DNA of 16,881 nt from Nitrososphaerota archaeon. Its GTDB lineage: Archaea > Thermoproteota > Nitrososphaeria > Nitrososphaerales > Nitrosopumilaceae. The notes beneath the pieces are model-generated. The model was not told where the DNA came from, did no database searches, and saw nothing but the letters and a program-made list of their open reading frames with translations. The stretch's first letter is position 1; every line of letters starts with the position of its first letter. Position numbers and translations under genes: made by a program. Below, piece by piece: positions 1 through 6,462 of the stretch. The DNA is taken from contig JADFJY010000013.1 in the NCBI GenBank assembly GCA_022565935.1, positions 1-16,881 on the forward strand, read 5' to 3'.

Positions 1-276
1 CTGACATTATCGGTATGTAAAGCATACAAAAACTCTGGAAGATTTCGTATTCATAAAGAAAATACTTCAAAACATTGGAAACATTACTTTGTTGAAGATT
101 ATGACAAAGATGAATATCAATTTGGCACTGAATGGATTTCTAGTATCAAAGCTATGATTCTAAAACGTCATGTATGGAAAAAGAAGAGATTTCATTGTTT
201 GGAGTGTGATACAATTTGGGCAGGGTATGTTCCTTCAAAACAAAATGAAATTGAATGTCCTAGATGTGACGAATAA
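1..276 (+). CDS. C-terminal part of a zinc-ribbon protein (5' end outside window)
   Basis: Frame 1 is open from the first base to a TAA at 274-276 and gives 91 residues with no start in view, so the gene begins upstream of the window. The last 30 residues hold two CxxC pairs (CLEC, then CPRC about 19 residues later), the usual spacing of a zinc ribbon; the segment before is basic and aromatic-rich. This suggests a nucleic-acid or protein binding role, but the family is not recognised. The gene converges on the next one with a gap of only 6 bases. The stop and the metal motif are seen directly; the function is open. Confidence 0.6.
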   Translation: MTLSVCKAYKNSGRFRIHKENTSKHWKHYFVEDYDKDEYQFGTEWISSIKAMILKRHVWKKKRFHCLECDTIWAGYVPSKQNEIECPRCDE

Positions 277-282
277 ACTTAT

Positions 283-630
283 TCATGGTTTAATTATATT
301 TCCAGCAATTTGTGAGAGAAACCCAAATGTAATCATGATTATACCAACTATTGTTAATTGTCTTTGAGAATTGTTAGCCTTGTACATGAAATCTAATTCG
401 CGATATACATAAGCTTCTACTCGGGTAAGGTTAAATTCGGTTGCATTGTTTTTCACGCCCTTATCTTCATCTTTCTGTGCTCTTTCATAATCAGTATTAG
501 CTTTCTTAACTCGCTTATCCCAACCTTCTTCATTTTTGAAGATTGGTTTGAGTAATGGATATGCTATCAACACAATTCCTCCTATATCCAATAGAAGCCC
601 AGTTATGACATAAAAAAGCCAAACTTCCAT
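283..630 (-). CDS. small membrane protein with two transmembrane segments, unknown function
   Basis: A 115-residue protein starting at ATG 630. Residues about 4-30 form a hydrophobic helix (LFYVITGLLLDIGGIVLIAY) and residues about 91-110 a second one (TIVGIIMITFGFLSQIAG). Between them lies a charged, Lys/Asp/Glu-rich segment of about 60 residues, which could be a soluble or coiled loop. No catalytic motif is visible. It ends head-on with the zinc-ribbon gene at its 3' side, and upstream lies a non-coding stretch with a GC-rich hairpin. Small membrane proteins of unknown role are common in this group of archaea. The family is not recognised. Confidence 0.6.
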   Translation of the reverse strand: MEVWLFYVITGLLLDIGGIVLIAYPLLKPIFKNEEGWDKRVKKANTDYERAQKDEDKGVKNNATEFNLTRVEAYVYRELDFMYKANNSQRQLTIVGIIMITFGFLSQIAGNIIKP

Positions 631-660
631 ACACTTTTCTGAATATCATATCTAAAATAG

Positions 661-685
661 TTGGGGGAACGTTCCTTTCCCCCAA
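661..685. repeat. GC-rich perfect hairpin next to a G-run tract
   Basis: TTGGGGGAA at 661-669 and TTCCCCCAA at 677-685 are perfect 9-base inverted arms around a 7-base loop. It stands out in AT-rich surroundings. On the minus strand, 674-696 reads as spaced G-runs of 3, 4, 5 and 2, each separated by 3 bases. The stretch 631-761 contains nothing else recognised. It could be a structured RNA end, a dispersed repeat, or a leftover of a mobile element, since a possible recombinase remnant lies beside it. Confidence 0.5.
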
Positions 686-761
686 ACCCCTTTCCCTTGA
701 AGATGACGTGAAAAGTGACGGCAAAAGAGTGTAGTTTTTGTGAAGAAGAATACTAAGTTGA

Positions 762-980
762 TTAATTAATCCAATCCAATTTACCTTGTTCATTAACAAT
801 AGCTTTTCTTGTATTGCCTGATGAAAGCGTAATATAGAAAACAGTACCCGTGTTTAATTTCTCTGTGTCTTCAATCATAAAACCCACTTCTCCCATATCG
901 GTTAATTCACCTTTTACTAATTGACGTTTTAATCTATCATCAACATAAGTTGTTTTAGTATTACCTTTTGAATGAATTTT
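762..980 (-). pseudogene. open stretch without a clear start, possible gene remnant
   Basis: The minus strand is open from just after a TAA at 981-983 to a TAA at 762-764. The first ATG is at 896, giving 44 residues (MGEVGFMIEDTEKLNTGTVF and onward, ending KLDWIN). Codons upstream of that ATG also read like protein (YVDDRLKRQLVKGELTD), so the original gene probably began further upstream and lost its start. It overlaps the tail of the recombinase-like fragment in another frame, and an A/T run near 975-985 is a plausible frameshift point joining the two. No family is recognised; it may instead be a genuine 44-residue ORF. Confidence 0.3.
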
Positions 981-1063
981 TTAAATAAGTCAAGACTGCG
1001 TTTATAATTTTTCTTTGTTACTTCTGATTTTATCGTACTCTCAAAACGTAACAAAGAATCCAT
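929..1063 (-). pseudogene. possible remnant of a tyrosine recombinase/integrase N-terminus
   Basis: ATG 1063 opens a 44-residue frame beginning MDSLLRFESTIKSEVTKKNY, followed by KRSLDLFKKFI. The pattern of a short helix, a Thr/Lys-Lys-x-Tyr stretch and a Leu-x-x-Phe-x-x-Phe helix resembles the core-binding (SAM-like) N-terminal domain of archaeal and phage tyrosine recombinases. The rest of an integrase, including the catalytic R..HxxR..Y domain, is absent, so this would be a truncated relic. After residue 31 the text becomes unconvincing (VILKQLMLMID), in line with a frameshift. The resemblance is by eye only. Confidence 0.4.
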
Positions 1064-1109
1064 AGGATAGTATAGTTATTGGGAATAATAAGTACGTCTA
1101 TGGTAGCGC

Positions 1110-1667
1110 TTACAATAAAAGTAGAGACATGTTCAGTATATTTGCACCTTTGATATCTATTTCATTAATTCTATAATCAATTATTTCTTCTGAAAACTTT
1201 TCAACTATTTTCTGTGATGTATTTGATTTTTCAGAATCCATTTGAATCATTATCAACATATTCCATTCCCCTTCCATATTTGCAACTAGAAGATAATTAT
1301 CTAATTTTGTAATGAATTCTTTGATAGAATCTTTTACTGCTTCGAGGGATTTTGATGGTTTTAGTTTTATCAATATTGCTTGATACTTGTTAATTCCTGA
1401 AACATCAGTTAGAACTGCTTTGTATCCTTTGATAATTCCACTTTTCTCAAGGCGTTCTATTCTCTTTCTAATCGTTCTGTCTGAAACATCATGACCTGAT
1501 TTAGTTAGTTCTAATGCAATTTTTTTTGACGGGGTTCTAGCATTGTTGTTAAGAATTTCAATAATCTTTTGATCAACTTTATCTAGATTTGACCATGCAT
1601 CTTCACTCATATTACACAAAAGTTCTAATGCTTTTTGTATTTTTGGTTGAATAATACCCTCATACAA
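1110..1667 (-). CDS. Lrp/AsnC-family transcriptional regulator
   Basis: A 185-residue protein. Residues about 28-78 form an AsnC-type winged helix-turn-helix (LDKVDQKIIEIL, then SDRTIRKRIERLEKSGIIKG), followed by a region compatible with the RAM effector-binding domain. Such proteins bind DNA as dimers or octamers and often sense amino acids. The first 19 residues (MYEGIIQPKIQKALELLCN) precede the usual family start, so translation may instead begin at the internal Met20 (SEDAWSNLDK). It stands alone between two degenerate loci, so neighbours do not suggest a target. The HTH call is firm; the ligand and regulon cannot be read from sequence. Confidence 0.82.
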   Translation of the reverse strand: MYEGIIQPKIQKALELLCNMSEDAWSNLDKVDQKIIEILNNNARTPSKKIALELTKSGHDVSDRTIRKRIERLEKSGIIKGYKAVLTDVSGINKYQAILIKLKPSKSLEAVKDSIKEFITKLDNYLLVANMEGEWNMLIMIQMDSEKSNTSQKIVEKFSEEIIDYRINEIDIKGANILNMSLLLL

Positions 1668-1702
1668 TTTTTGTGACTAGTCTAATCTTCTAAAATCCAA
1701 CC

Positions 1703-2241
1703 CTATTCCAAAATTTGCTGATCTTCTGACTCTACTATTTTCATTGCAAATCTCCAAATAAATGAAGCATTGGTATTCATTTTTTCTTTAATCTTTAGAA
1801 GAGATACTATTTCTGAATTTAGATTTTTGTCTGCTGTTCCATGTTCTTTACAAAACTTGCATTTCTCATCAAATGTGATTGGAACAGATCTAATTAATGA
1901 AAAAGTCATACATGCAAGTTGTCTTTATGAATTTTACACGGAAACTTATCATGTGGTGATTTTTTTCTACTATCTGTATCTAAGAAATGACATGTGTTTC
2001 TGTTTTTTTTAATTTACATCATTTGATATGCCAAAATTTTTGTTGGAGTTGAATTTTTATCCTCAGAAATTCCAATTCTTGGAAGAATTTTAATCATTAA
2101 TCTGTTTGATTTTGCTAATTTTTCTGTTCTTTCTTTTTCTACAGAAAGAATTAACACTACTATTTTTCCAAATTTTTTACTTGGATAATACTCTCTTTCA
2201 ATACAACATTGAGAACAATCATCTATGCACCTAAATTCCAT
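1703..2241 (-). pseudogene. broken YkgJ-type zinc/iron cysteine-cluster protein
   Basis: Three pieces in collinear order rebuild one protein. ATG 2241 opens a frame starting MEFRCIDDCSQCCIEREYYP that ends at a TAA (2016-2014) after ILAYQMM. The same frame continues past that stop with NTCHFLDTDSRKKSPHDKF, then PCKIHKD. Around 1915-1925 the reading must shift frame to continue as QLACMTFSLIRSVPITFDEK, then CKFCKEHG and a helical tail to 1703. The ordered cysteines (CxxxCxxCC, C-x-F-L-D, P-C-K-I, L-A-C, CxxC) match the YkgJ/CxxCxxCC family. One nonsense codon and one frameshift make it a pseudogene unless these are sequencing errors; the piece from ATG 1909 (68 codons) could still be translated alone. 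Confidence 0.75.
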
Positions 2242-2321
2242 AGATAGTTTTCATAATAATAGATACAATTCTTTGTGTATTGAACTGCGCTTGAATTTCA
2301 CATTATCAAAAACACGATCAG

Positions 2322-2328
2322 TTATATG
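2322..2328 (+). promoter_or_regulatory. TATA-like box for aIF1A
   Basis: TTATATG is centred about 25 bases before the GTG at 2350, the spacing expected for a leaderless archaeal transcript. It overlaps the upstream ATG at 2326, which argues against that ATG as the start. Confidence 0.5.
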
Positions 2329-2349
2329 CTCACAATATTAGTTATACTT

Positions 2350-2661
2350 GTGGGTAAACGCCAAGTAAAAAATGAAAGTGCTCTGAAAGAAATTCGTCTT
2401 CCTGAAGAAGGCGAACTTTTTGGAAGAGTATTGAAAATGATGGGTGGCGAAAATGTTATGATTAAATGTGCAGATAATCTAACTAGACGAGGAAGAATTC
2501 GAGGGAAACTAAAGAGAAGAGTTTGGATTAGAGATAATGATATTGTGATTATTGCACCTTGGGATTTTAAAGAAAAAGAGCGTGGTGACATTATTTGGAG
2601 ATTTACACTACCTCAAGTTACATGGTTAAAGGAACAAAATCATATTCCAAAAGATTTCTAG
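2350..2661 (+). CDS. eif1A: translation initiation factor aIF1A
   Basis: A 103-residue protein with the OB-fold S1-like core of eIF1A: LPEEGELFGRVLKMMGGENV, then RRGRIRGKLKRRVWIRDNDI and the IIAPWDF segment. aIF1A binds the A site of the small ribosomal subunit during initiation. I place the start at GTG 2350 (V/M-GKRQVKNES) rather than ATG 2326, because family members begin with a short basic GKR-like segment and because the TATA-like box overlaps 2326. It is monocistronic, followed about 70 bases on by the cold-shock gene. Identification is firm; the start is inference. Confidence 0.93.
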   Translation: MGKRQVKNESALKEIRLPEEGELFGRVLKMMGGENVMIKCADNLTRRGRIRGKLKRRVWIRDNDIVIIAPWDFKEKERGDIIWRFTLPQVTWLKEQNHIPKDF

Positions 2662-2701
2662 CCACCTTTGTTTTAGGCTTGATCTTCTTTTGATAACTTA
2701 C

Positions 2702-2709
2702 TTAATATA
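2702..2709 (+). promoter_or_regulatory. TATA-like box for the cold-shock gene
   Basis: TTAATATA is centred about 27 bases before ATG 2733, consistent with a leaderless mRNA. It lies in the short spacer after aIF1A, so the gene probably has its own promoter. Confidence 0.5.
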
Positions 2710-2732
2710 GCGATTAATTATCTGAAAATCAA

Positions 2733-2924
2733 ATGGAACAAGGAACCGTAAAGTGGTTTAACCGAACTAAAGGCTATGGTTTTGTCGAAAGAGAAGGTGG
2801 AGACGATCTGTTTGTACATAAATCAGACGTTGACGGATTCATCAACGAAGGCGATAAAGTCGAGTTTGAAGTAGGTGAAGGTCAAAAAGGACCTGCAGCA
2901 CAAAAAGTCAAAAAAATAGAATAG
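2733..2924 (+). CDS. cold-shock domain protein (CspA type)
   Basis: A 63-residue single cold-shock domain of normal bacterial CspA length. It starts MEQGTVKWFNRTKGYGFVER, with RNP1 (KGYGFVER, residues 13-20) and RNP2 (LFVHKS, residues 26-31) both intact, so it should bind single-stranded RNA or DNA as a chaperone. Cold-shock domain proteins are common in bacteria and patchy in archaea, where they occur in mesophilic groups including Nitrosopumilus relatives; ancient acquisition from bacteria is likely. GC content is a little higher than in neighbouring genes. A TATA-like box lies 27 bases upstream and a T-rich hairpin follows. Confidence 0.93.
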   Translation: MEQGTVKWFNRTKGYGFVEREGGDDLFVHKSDVDGFINEGDKVEFEVGEGQKGPAAQKVKKIE

Positions 2925-2939
2925 GCATAGAATTTTTTA

Positions 2940-2967
2940 ATTTAAGATTTCTTTTGTTTTCTTAAAT
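2940..2967 (+). terminator. possible hairpin terminator after the cold-shock gene
   Basis: ATTTAAGA (2940-2947) and TCTTAAAT (2960-2967) are perfect 8-base arms around 12 bases, followed by T-rich sequence to about 2990. The stem is weak and AT-rich, and T-runs alone may end transcription in archaea. Confidence 0.3.
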
Positions 2968-3020
2968 CAGTCTATCTTTTTATTATTTTTAAAATAAATT
3001 TTTATTCATAGAAAATATTG

Positions 3021-3147
3021 TGGTCCCGTGGGGCGGAATTGAACCACCGACAACCCGGTTTCTGTATGCCTGATATGCTGTTATTCGGTCAGCCATCTTA
3101 AGCCAACAACTACAGCCGGAAGCTCTACCAGGCTGAGCTACCACGGG
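3021..3147 (-). tRNA. tRNA-Tyr (GTA) with a ~50-nt intron
   Basis: Reading the minus strand: acceptor CCCGTGG/CCACGGG, D arm GCTC/GAGC, anticodon stem TCCGG/CCGGG, variable TTGTC, T arm GGTGG-TTCAATT-CCGCC, discriminator A and an encoded CCA (3023-3021). C1-G72 with A73 is the archaeal tRNA-Tyr identity, and the loop CTGTAG-A gives anticodon GTA. The loop is interrupted after position 37 by an intron at about 3109-3060. Intron bases ACAG can pair with CTGT of the loop, leaving an AAA bulge at the 3' splice site, as expected for the bulge-helix-bulge cut by the archaeal splicing endonuclease. Mature length is 77 nt with CCA. The exact intron ends are inferred from the canonical 37/38 position. 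Confidence 0.9.
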
Positions 3148-3171
3148 ACAAGGGAAACGAAGATCTCTACT

Positions 3172-3181
3172 ATTAAAAAAC
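3172..3181 (-). promoter_or_regulatory. TATA-like box for tRNA-Tyr
   Basis: On the minus strand TTTTTTAATA lies about 25-34 bases upstream of the mature tRNA 5' end at 3147, a normal archaeal promoter spacing. Confidence 0.45.
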
Positions 3182-3255
3182 TATCGTAGGCATTTTGCAC
3201 CTTTAATTATATAACGTACTATACGCATAAATACTCTAAACAGATTTTTGAGACA

Positions 3256-3867
3256 GTGTCAGAACTAACATTATCTTATTCTGGGTATGTTTGTGCTCCG
3301 TATCTACATACACATAGATCTATTGAACTTAAAGAAGCTTGGATTAATTCAAAAAATATTGAAAATTTATTTTTTGTTACAGGTACATTTTCTAGTGAAA
3401 GTAAACCATATTTTTCTGATTCAACTAATCACTATCTTCTAGCTAAATTCAAAGATAGTGAACAAATATCAAAAGATCTTACTAAACATAACCAAGAAAA
3501 AACCTCTTTTGTGTTTAATATCGAAGATGATCTTTTCCAAAGAGAAGTTCAAGGCGAAACTAATTTTGTTTCAATATATTATCTAGAATATGGCAAAGAT
3601 GATGAAGACCTACAAGAGATTGCAAATCTCTTAATAAAAAGAGAAAAAATTGAGAAAGCTGGATTAGGAAACATGAATACTTTTTGTTTGAATGCTTCAA
3701 AATTCACATTCCCATACTCTGAAAATATTGTAGTCATTGAAGTTGCAAGTGAAAAGAGTCATCAAAGTCTACAGAAATACTGTGAACAAACTCGACGTGA
3801 TGTTAACAGAAAAGGATTGACGATGACTAATTTATTGAGTCTCTCACTTCTTGAACAACTAAAATAG
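3256..3867 (+). CDS. conserved-looking hypothetical protein of 203 residues
   Basis: The frame starts at GTG 3256 (MSELTLSYSGYVCAPYLHTH). An ATAAATA box at 3227-3233 lies about 26 bases upstream, which supports this start. No signal peptide or membrane helix is visible. The protein mixes beta-rich and charged stretches (LLAKFKDSEQISKD, FVFNIEDDLFQREV, IVVIEVASEKSHQS) and ends in a Leu-rich helix. I do not recognise a family or a catalytic motif. It sits between tRNA-Tyr (divergent) and aIF5A (same strand, 34 bases on, with its own TATA-like box), so it need not be co-transcribed with aIF5A. Coding status looks good; the role is unknown. Confidence 0.7.
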   Translation: MSELTLSYSGYVCAPYLHTHRSIELKEAWINSKNIENLFFVTGTFSSESKPYFSDSTNHYLLAKFKDSEQISKDLTKHNQEKTSFVFNIEDDLFQREVQGETNFVSIYYLEYGKDDEDLQEIANLLIKREKIEKAGLGNMNTFCLNASKFTFPYSENIVVIEVASEKSHQSLQKYCEQTRRDVNRKGLTMTNLLSLSLLEQLK

Positions 3868-3872
3868 AAAAG

Positions 3873-3880
3873 TTAAATAT
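3873..3880 (+). promoter_or_regulatory. TATA-like box for aIF5A
   Basis: TTAAATAT is centred about 26 bases before ATG 3902, fitting a leaderless aIF5A transcript in the 34-base gap after the preceding gene. Confidence 0.5.
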
Positions 3881-3901
3881 TCGAGCAAAAACTGTTTTTT
3901 C

Positions 3902-4312
3902 ATGAGCAAGCCCTCTGATCTTGGTTCTTTGAAAATTGGTTCTTACATTCTATTACCACATTCTGATCAACCAAGTGGAGAACCATGCAGAATTGTTGAA
4001 TATGATACATCAAAACCAGGAAAACACGGTTCAGCAAAAGCAAGAATTGTTGCCCAGGGAATTTTTGATGGTCAAAAAAGACCTCATGTAGGACCAGTTA
4101 GCATGCAAATTCACATTCCATTAATTAACAAGAAAATAGGACAAATCATCTCAATTAATGGTGATACAATTCAAGTAATGGATTCTGAAACCTTTGAAAC
4201 TATTGATGTAACAATGATTGATGATGAAGTTAAAGGAAAATTAGAAAATGGACAAAATGTAGAATATTGGGTTGTTATGGATAAAACTAAAATCATGCGC
4301 ATTAAGAACTAA
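3902..4312 (+). CDS. eif5A: translation factor aIF5A (hypusine-containing)
   Basis: A 136-residue protein of normal archaeal length. The N-terminal SH3-like domain carries the hypusination loop DTSKPGKHGSAKARI, in which Lys41 (K of PGKHG) is the residue converted to hypusine or deoxyhypusine. The C-terminal OB-fold follows from about residue 72. aIF5A helps ribosomes through difficult peptide bonds and termination. Spermidine and deoxyhypusine synthase are needed for the modification but are not in this window. A box C/D sRNA follows immediately. Start ATG 3902 is supported by the TATA-like box 26 bases upstream. Confidence 0.95.
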   Translation: MSKPSDLGSLKIGSYILLPHSDQPSGEPCRIVEYDTSKPGKHGSAKARIVAQGIFDGQKRPHVGPVSMQIHIPLINKKIGQIISINGDTIQVMDSETFETIDVTMIDDEVKGKLENGQNVEYWVVMDKTKIMRIKN

Positions 4313-4315
4313 TGT

Positions 4316-4380
4316 GGATGCTGATGATGAGCGGAAAAGCCGTCTGAATTTTGATGAGGATTATGAGTTATGAAGCGTCC
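4316..4380 (+). ncRNA. box C/D sRNA; D guide matches a CAU-anticodon tRNA loop (tRNA-Met C34)
   Basis: A 65-nt RNA with every archaeal C/D element: terminal stem GGATGC (4316-4321)/GCGTCC (4375-4380), box C ATGATGA (4324-4330), D' CTGA (4344-4347), C' TTGATGA (4351-4357) and a variant D box ATGA (4370-4373). Guides are 13 nt (4331-4343) and 12 nt (4358-4369), with a 3-nt D'-C' spacer. The D guide GGATTATGAGTT is complementary to AACTCATAATCC, an anticodon loop CTCATAA with 3' stem. The fifth base before D (G4365) pairs with the C of CAT, i.e. C34, a known archaeal Cm34 target in elongator tRNA-Met. The D' guide target is unknown. A T5 run (4381-4385) follows. Confidence 0.82.
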
Positions 4381-4385
4381 TTTTT

Positions 4386-4408
4386 CAACAAATCTCAAAA
4401 GTTTGTTG
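4386..4408 (+). terminator. hairpin between the sRNA and dph6
   Basis: CAACAAA (4386-4392) and TTTGTTG (4402-4408) form a perfect 7-bp stem around a 9-base loop, followed by T-rich sequence (4411-4423). It may end the sRNA transcript or protect its 3' end; it could also be an operator in front of dph6. Confidence 0.35.
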
Positions 4409-4428
4409 AATTAAATATTTTTTAGATC

Positions 4429-5118
4429 ATGAAGTTAGGTTCTCTTTTTTCAGGTGGAAAAGACAGCACTTTTGCTATCTATCTGGCACAAAAACAAGGA
4501 CATGAAGTTACATGTCTTCTAAGTATTTTTACAAAATCTGAAGAAAGTCATTTACTACATTATCCAAATTTGCAATGGACAAAATTACAATCAGAATCTA
4601 TGAACATTCCACAATTGACTATTAATGCCGAGTCTGATGAAACTGATGATGAATTATTTGTATTAGAGAAATTGTTGCAAAATGCTAAAGACCAATTTCA
4701 TATTGAAGGATTAGTTCATGGTGGAATCAAAAGCCAATTTCAAAAAGAAAAATTTGAGTCTATTTGTTCAAAATTAAATTTAGTTGTAATAACACCATTG
4801 TGGAATACAGAACCAGTACAATACCTGAATAATTTACTAGATTCCAATTTTATTTTTATTATGATTACTGTATCCTGTGATGGTTTAGATGATACTTGGC
4901 TTGGAAAAGAAATAACAAAATCTGATATTGATACTTTAAAACATTTGTCTGAGAAATTTGGATTTAACTTGAATTTTGAGGGAGGTGAAGCTGAAACATT
5001 TGTGGTTGGCTGCCCTCTTTTTTCAAATCCGATCAAAATTAACCAAGCCAAAAAAATATGGGATGGATATAGAGGAAGGTTTGAAATAATGGATGCAGAA
5101 TTGAATTACAATGCTTGA
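4429..5118 (+). CDS. dph6: diphthine--ammonia ligase (Dph6)
   Basis: A 229-residue PP-loop ATPase. The ATP pyrophosphatase loop SGGKDS is at residues 8-13 and the Dph6-typical EGGEAETFV motif at 184-192 (the usual form has Tyr where this has Ala187). The internal GLVHGGIKSQFQKEKFES segment also fits the family. Dph6 amidates diphthine on a histidine of elongation factor 2, the last step of diphthamide synthesis, using ATP and ammonium. Its stop codon overlaps the srp54 start by 8 bases (ATGCTTGA, 5111-5118), so the two are translated from one mRNA. ATG 4429 follows a hairpin and an AT-rich stretch. Confidence 0.9.
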   Translation: MKLGSLFSGGKDSTFAIYLAQKQGHEVTCLLSIFTKSEESHLLHYPNLQWTKLQSESMNIPQLTINAESDETDDELFVLEKLLQNAKDQFHIEGLVHGGIKSQFQKEKFESICSKLNLVVITPLWNTEPVQYLNNLLDSNFIFIMITVSCDGLDDTWLGKEITKSDIDTLKHLSEKFGFNLNFEGGEAETFVVGCPLFSNPIKINQAKKIWDGYRGRFEIMDAELNYNA

Positions 5119-6436
5119 TGGACTTAAAGAGAGTTTAGGGGCTGCAATTAAAAAGATTGTAAAGTCTTCAGGAATAGATGAAGAACTAATCAAAGAACTC
5201 TCAAAAGATGTTCAAAGGGCATTGTTACAATCCGATGTTAATGTCAGATTAGTTCTTGAAATTACAAAACAACTAGAAGAACGAGCACTAAATGAAACTC
5301 CTCCTCCTGGTCTTTCGCGTAAGGATCATATTGTAAAAATACTATATGACGAGCTTTCAAAATTACTAGGACATGAATCTGATTTTGATTTTAAACCTGG
5401 AAAACAAAATAAAATAATTTTAATTGGAATTCAAGGTAGTGGTAAAACCACTGTTACTGCAAAACTTGCCAAATTTCTAACTAGACAAGGATACAAAGTT
5501 GGGGTTGTGGGTGCTGATACCTATAGACCTGGAGCATTAGTTCAACTCAAAACGATGTGTGAAAAATCAAGTGTTGAAGTATATGGTGAAGAAAATAACA
5601 AAGATTCTCCAAATATTGTAAAAAATGGATTAAAATATTTTGGAGGACAACCATTAGATGTAATTCTAATTGATACTGCAGGACGACACAAAGAAGAAAC
5701 AGATTTGCTTGAAGAAATGTCTAGAATCAACAAAGCTGCAGAACCTGATTTAGCATTGCTTGTAATTGATGGAACTATAGGACAACAATGTTACGCTCAG
5801 GCAGAAGCATTTCATAAAATTGTTCCTGTAGGTGGTATAATAATTACAAAATTAGATAGTTCCGCAAAAGGTGGTGGCGCACTTGCAGCATCTGCAGCTA
5901 CTGGTGCACAAATAATGTACATTGGTACTGGTGAACGAATTGATGATTTAGAAAAATTTTCTCCGACACGCTTTGTTGGGAGATTACTTGGAATGGGTGA
6001 TATTCAAGCAGTACTTGATTTGGCAAAACGGTTAGAAGAAGAAGGTGATGATGTGAGAATGAAAAGGATCACTAGTGGAAAAATGAACATGGAGGATTTC
6101 TTATTTCAGTTAGAAGAAGTAACCAAAGTAGGTTCATTGAAAGGAATTCTTGAGAGTATGCCTGGTATGTCAGGAATGGTAAAAGAAGATCAACTAGATC
6201 AGATGGAAGACAAAGTATCAAAATGGCGATATATTATTCAAAGTATGACCAAAGATGAAAAAGCAAATCCTGACTTACTTAATTCATCTAGAATTAAACG
6301 AATCGCTCGTGGTTCTGGATGGCCCGAAGGTGATGTTAAAGAACTTTTAAAAAATTACAAAAACTCGAAGAACATGATGAAGGCCTCCAAAGGACGCCAA
6401 ATGCAAGGTACACTTAGAAAAATGGGATTAGGCTAG
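5111..6436 (+). CDS. srp54: signal recognition particle protein SRP54
   Basis: A 441-residue SRP GTPase with the full N-G-M layout. The helical N domain covers about residues 1-95. The G domain has GIQGSGKT (106-113), DTYRPGA (136-142), DTAGR (188-192) and TKLD (246-249). The Met-rich M domain (from about 310) ends in the RNA-binding SRIKRIARGSG helix-loop-helix and a basic tail. With 7S RNA it binds signal peptides on ribosomes and docks with FtsY. It overlaps dph6 by 8 bases and precedes pus10 by 26 bases, so the three probably form an operon. Length and motifs are all normal. Confidence 0.96.
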   Translation: MLDGLKESLGAAIKKIVKSSGIDEELIKELSKDVQRALLQSDVNVRLVLEITKQLEERALNETPPPGLSRKDHIVKILYDELSKLLGHESDFDFKPGKQNKIILIGIQGSGKTTVTAKLAKFLTRQGYKVGVVGADTYRPGALVQLKTMCEKSSVEVYGEENNKDSPNIVKNGLKYFGGQPLDVILIDTAGRHKEETDLLEEMSRINKAAEPDLALLVIDGTIGQQCYAQAEAFHKIVPVGGIIITKLDSSAKGGGALAASAATGAQIMYIGTGERIDDLEKFSPTRFVGRLLGMGDIQAVLDLAKRLEEEGDDVRMKRITSGKMNMEDFLFQLEEVTKVGSLKGILESMPGMSGMVKEDQLDQMEDKVSKWRYIIQSMTKDEKANPDLLNSSRIKRIARGSGWPEGDVKELLKNYKNSKNMMKASKGRQMQGTLRKMGLG

Positions 6437-6462
6437 TCTTAAACGCAAAATTTTCTTCTGAA

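Noticed and set aside
170..367. 65-residue plus-strand frame
   Set aside because: It overlaps the zinc-ribbon C-terminus and the end of the membrane protein gene in a different frame, with no supporting features.
530..799. 89-residue minus-strand frame
   Set aside because: It runs through the G-rich hairpin and overlaps the start of the better membrane-protein frame; its composition is not protein-like.
1770..2012. 80-residue plus-strand frame
   Set aside because: It is antisense to the YkgJ-type pseudogene, is Phe/Tyr-rich by composition and shows no domain; the minus strand explains the sequence better.
2322..2591. 89-residue minus-strand frame
   Set aside because: It is the reverse complement of aIF1A and has a Ser/Leu/Phe-rich shadow composition.
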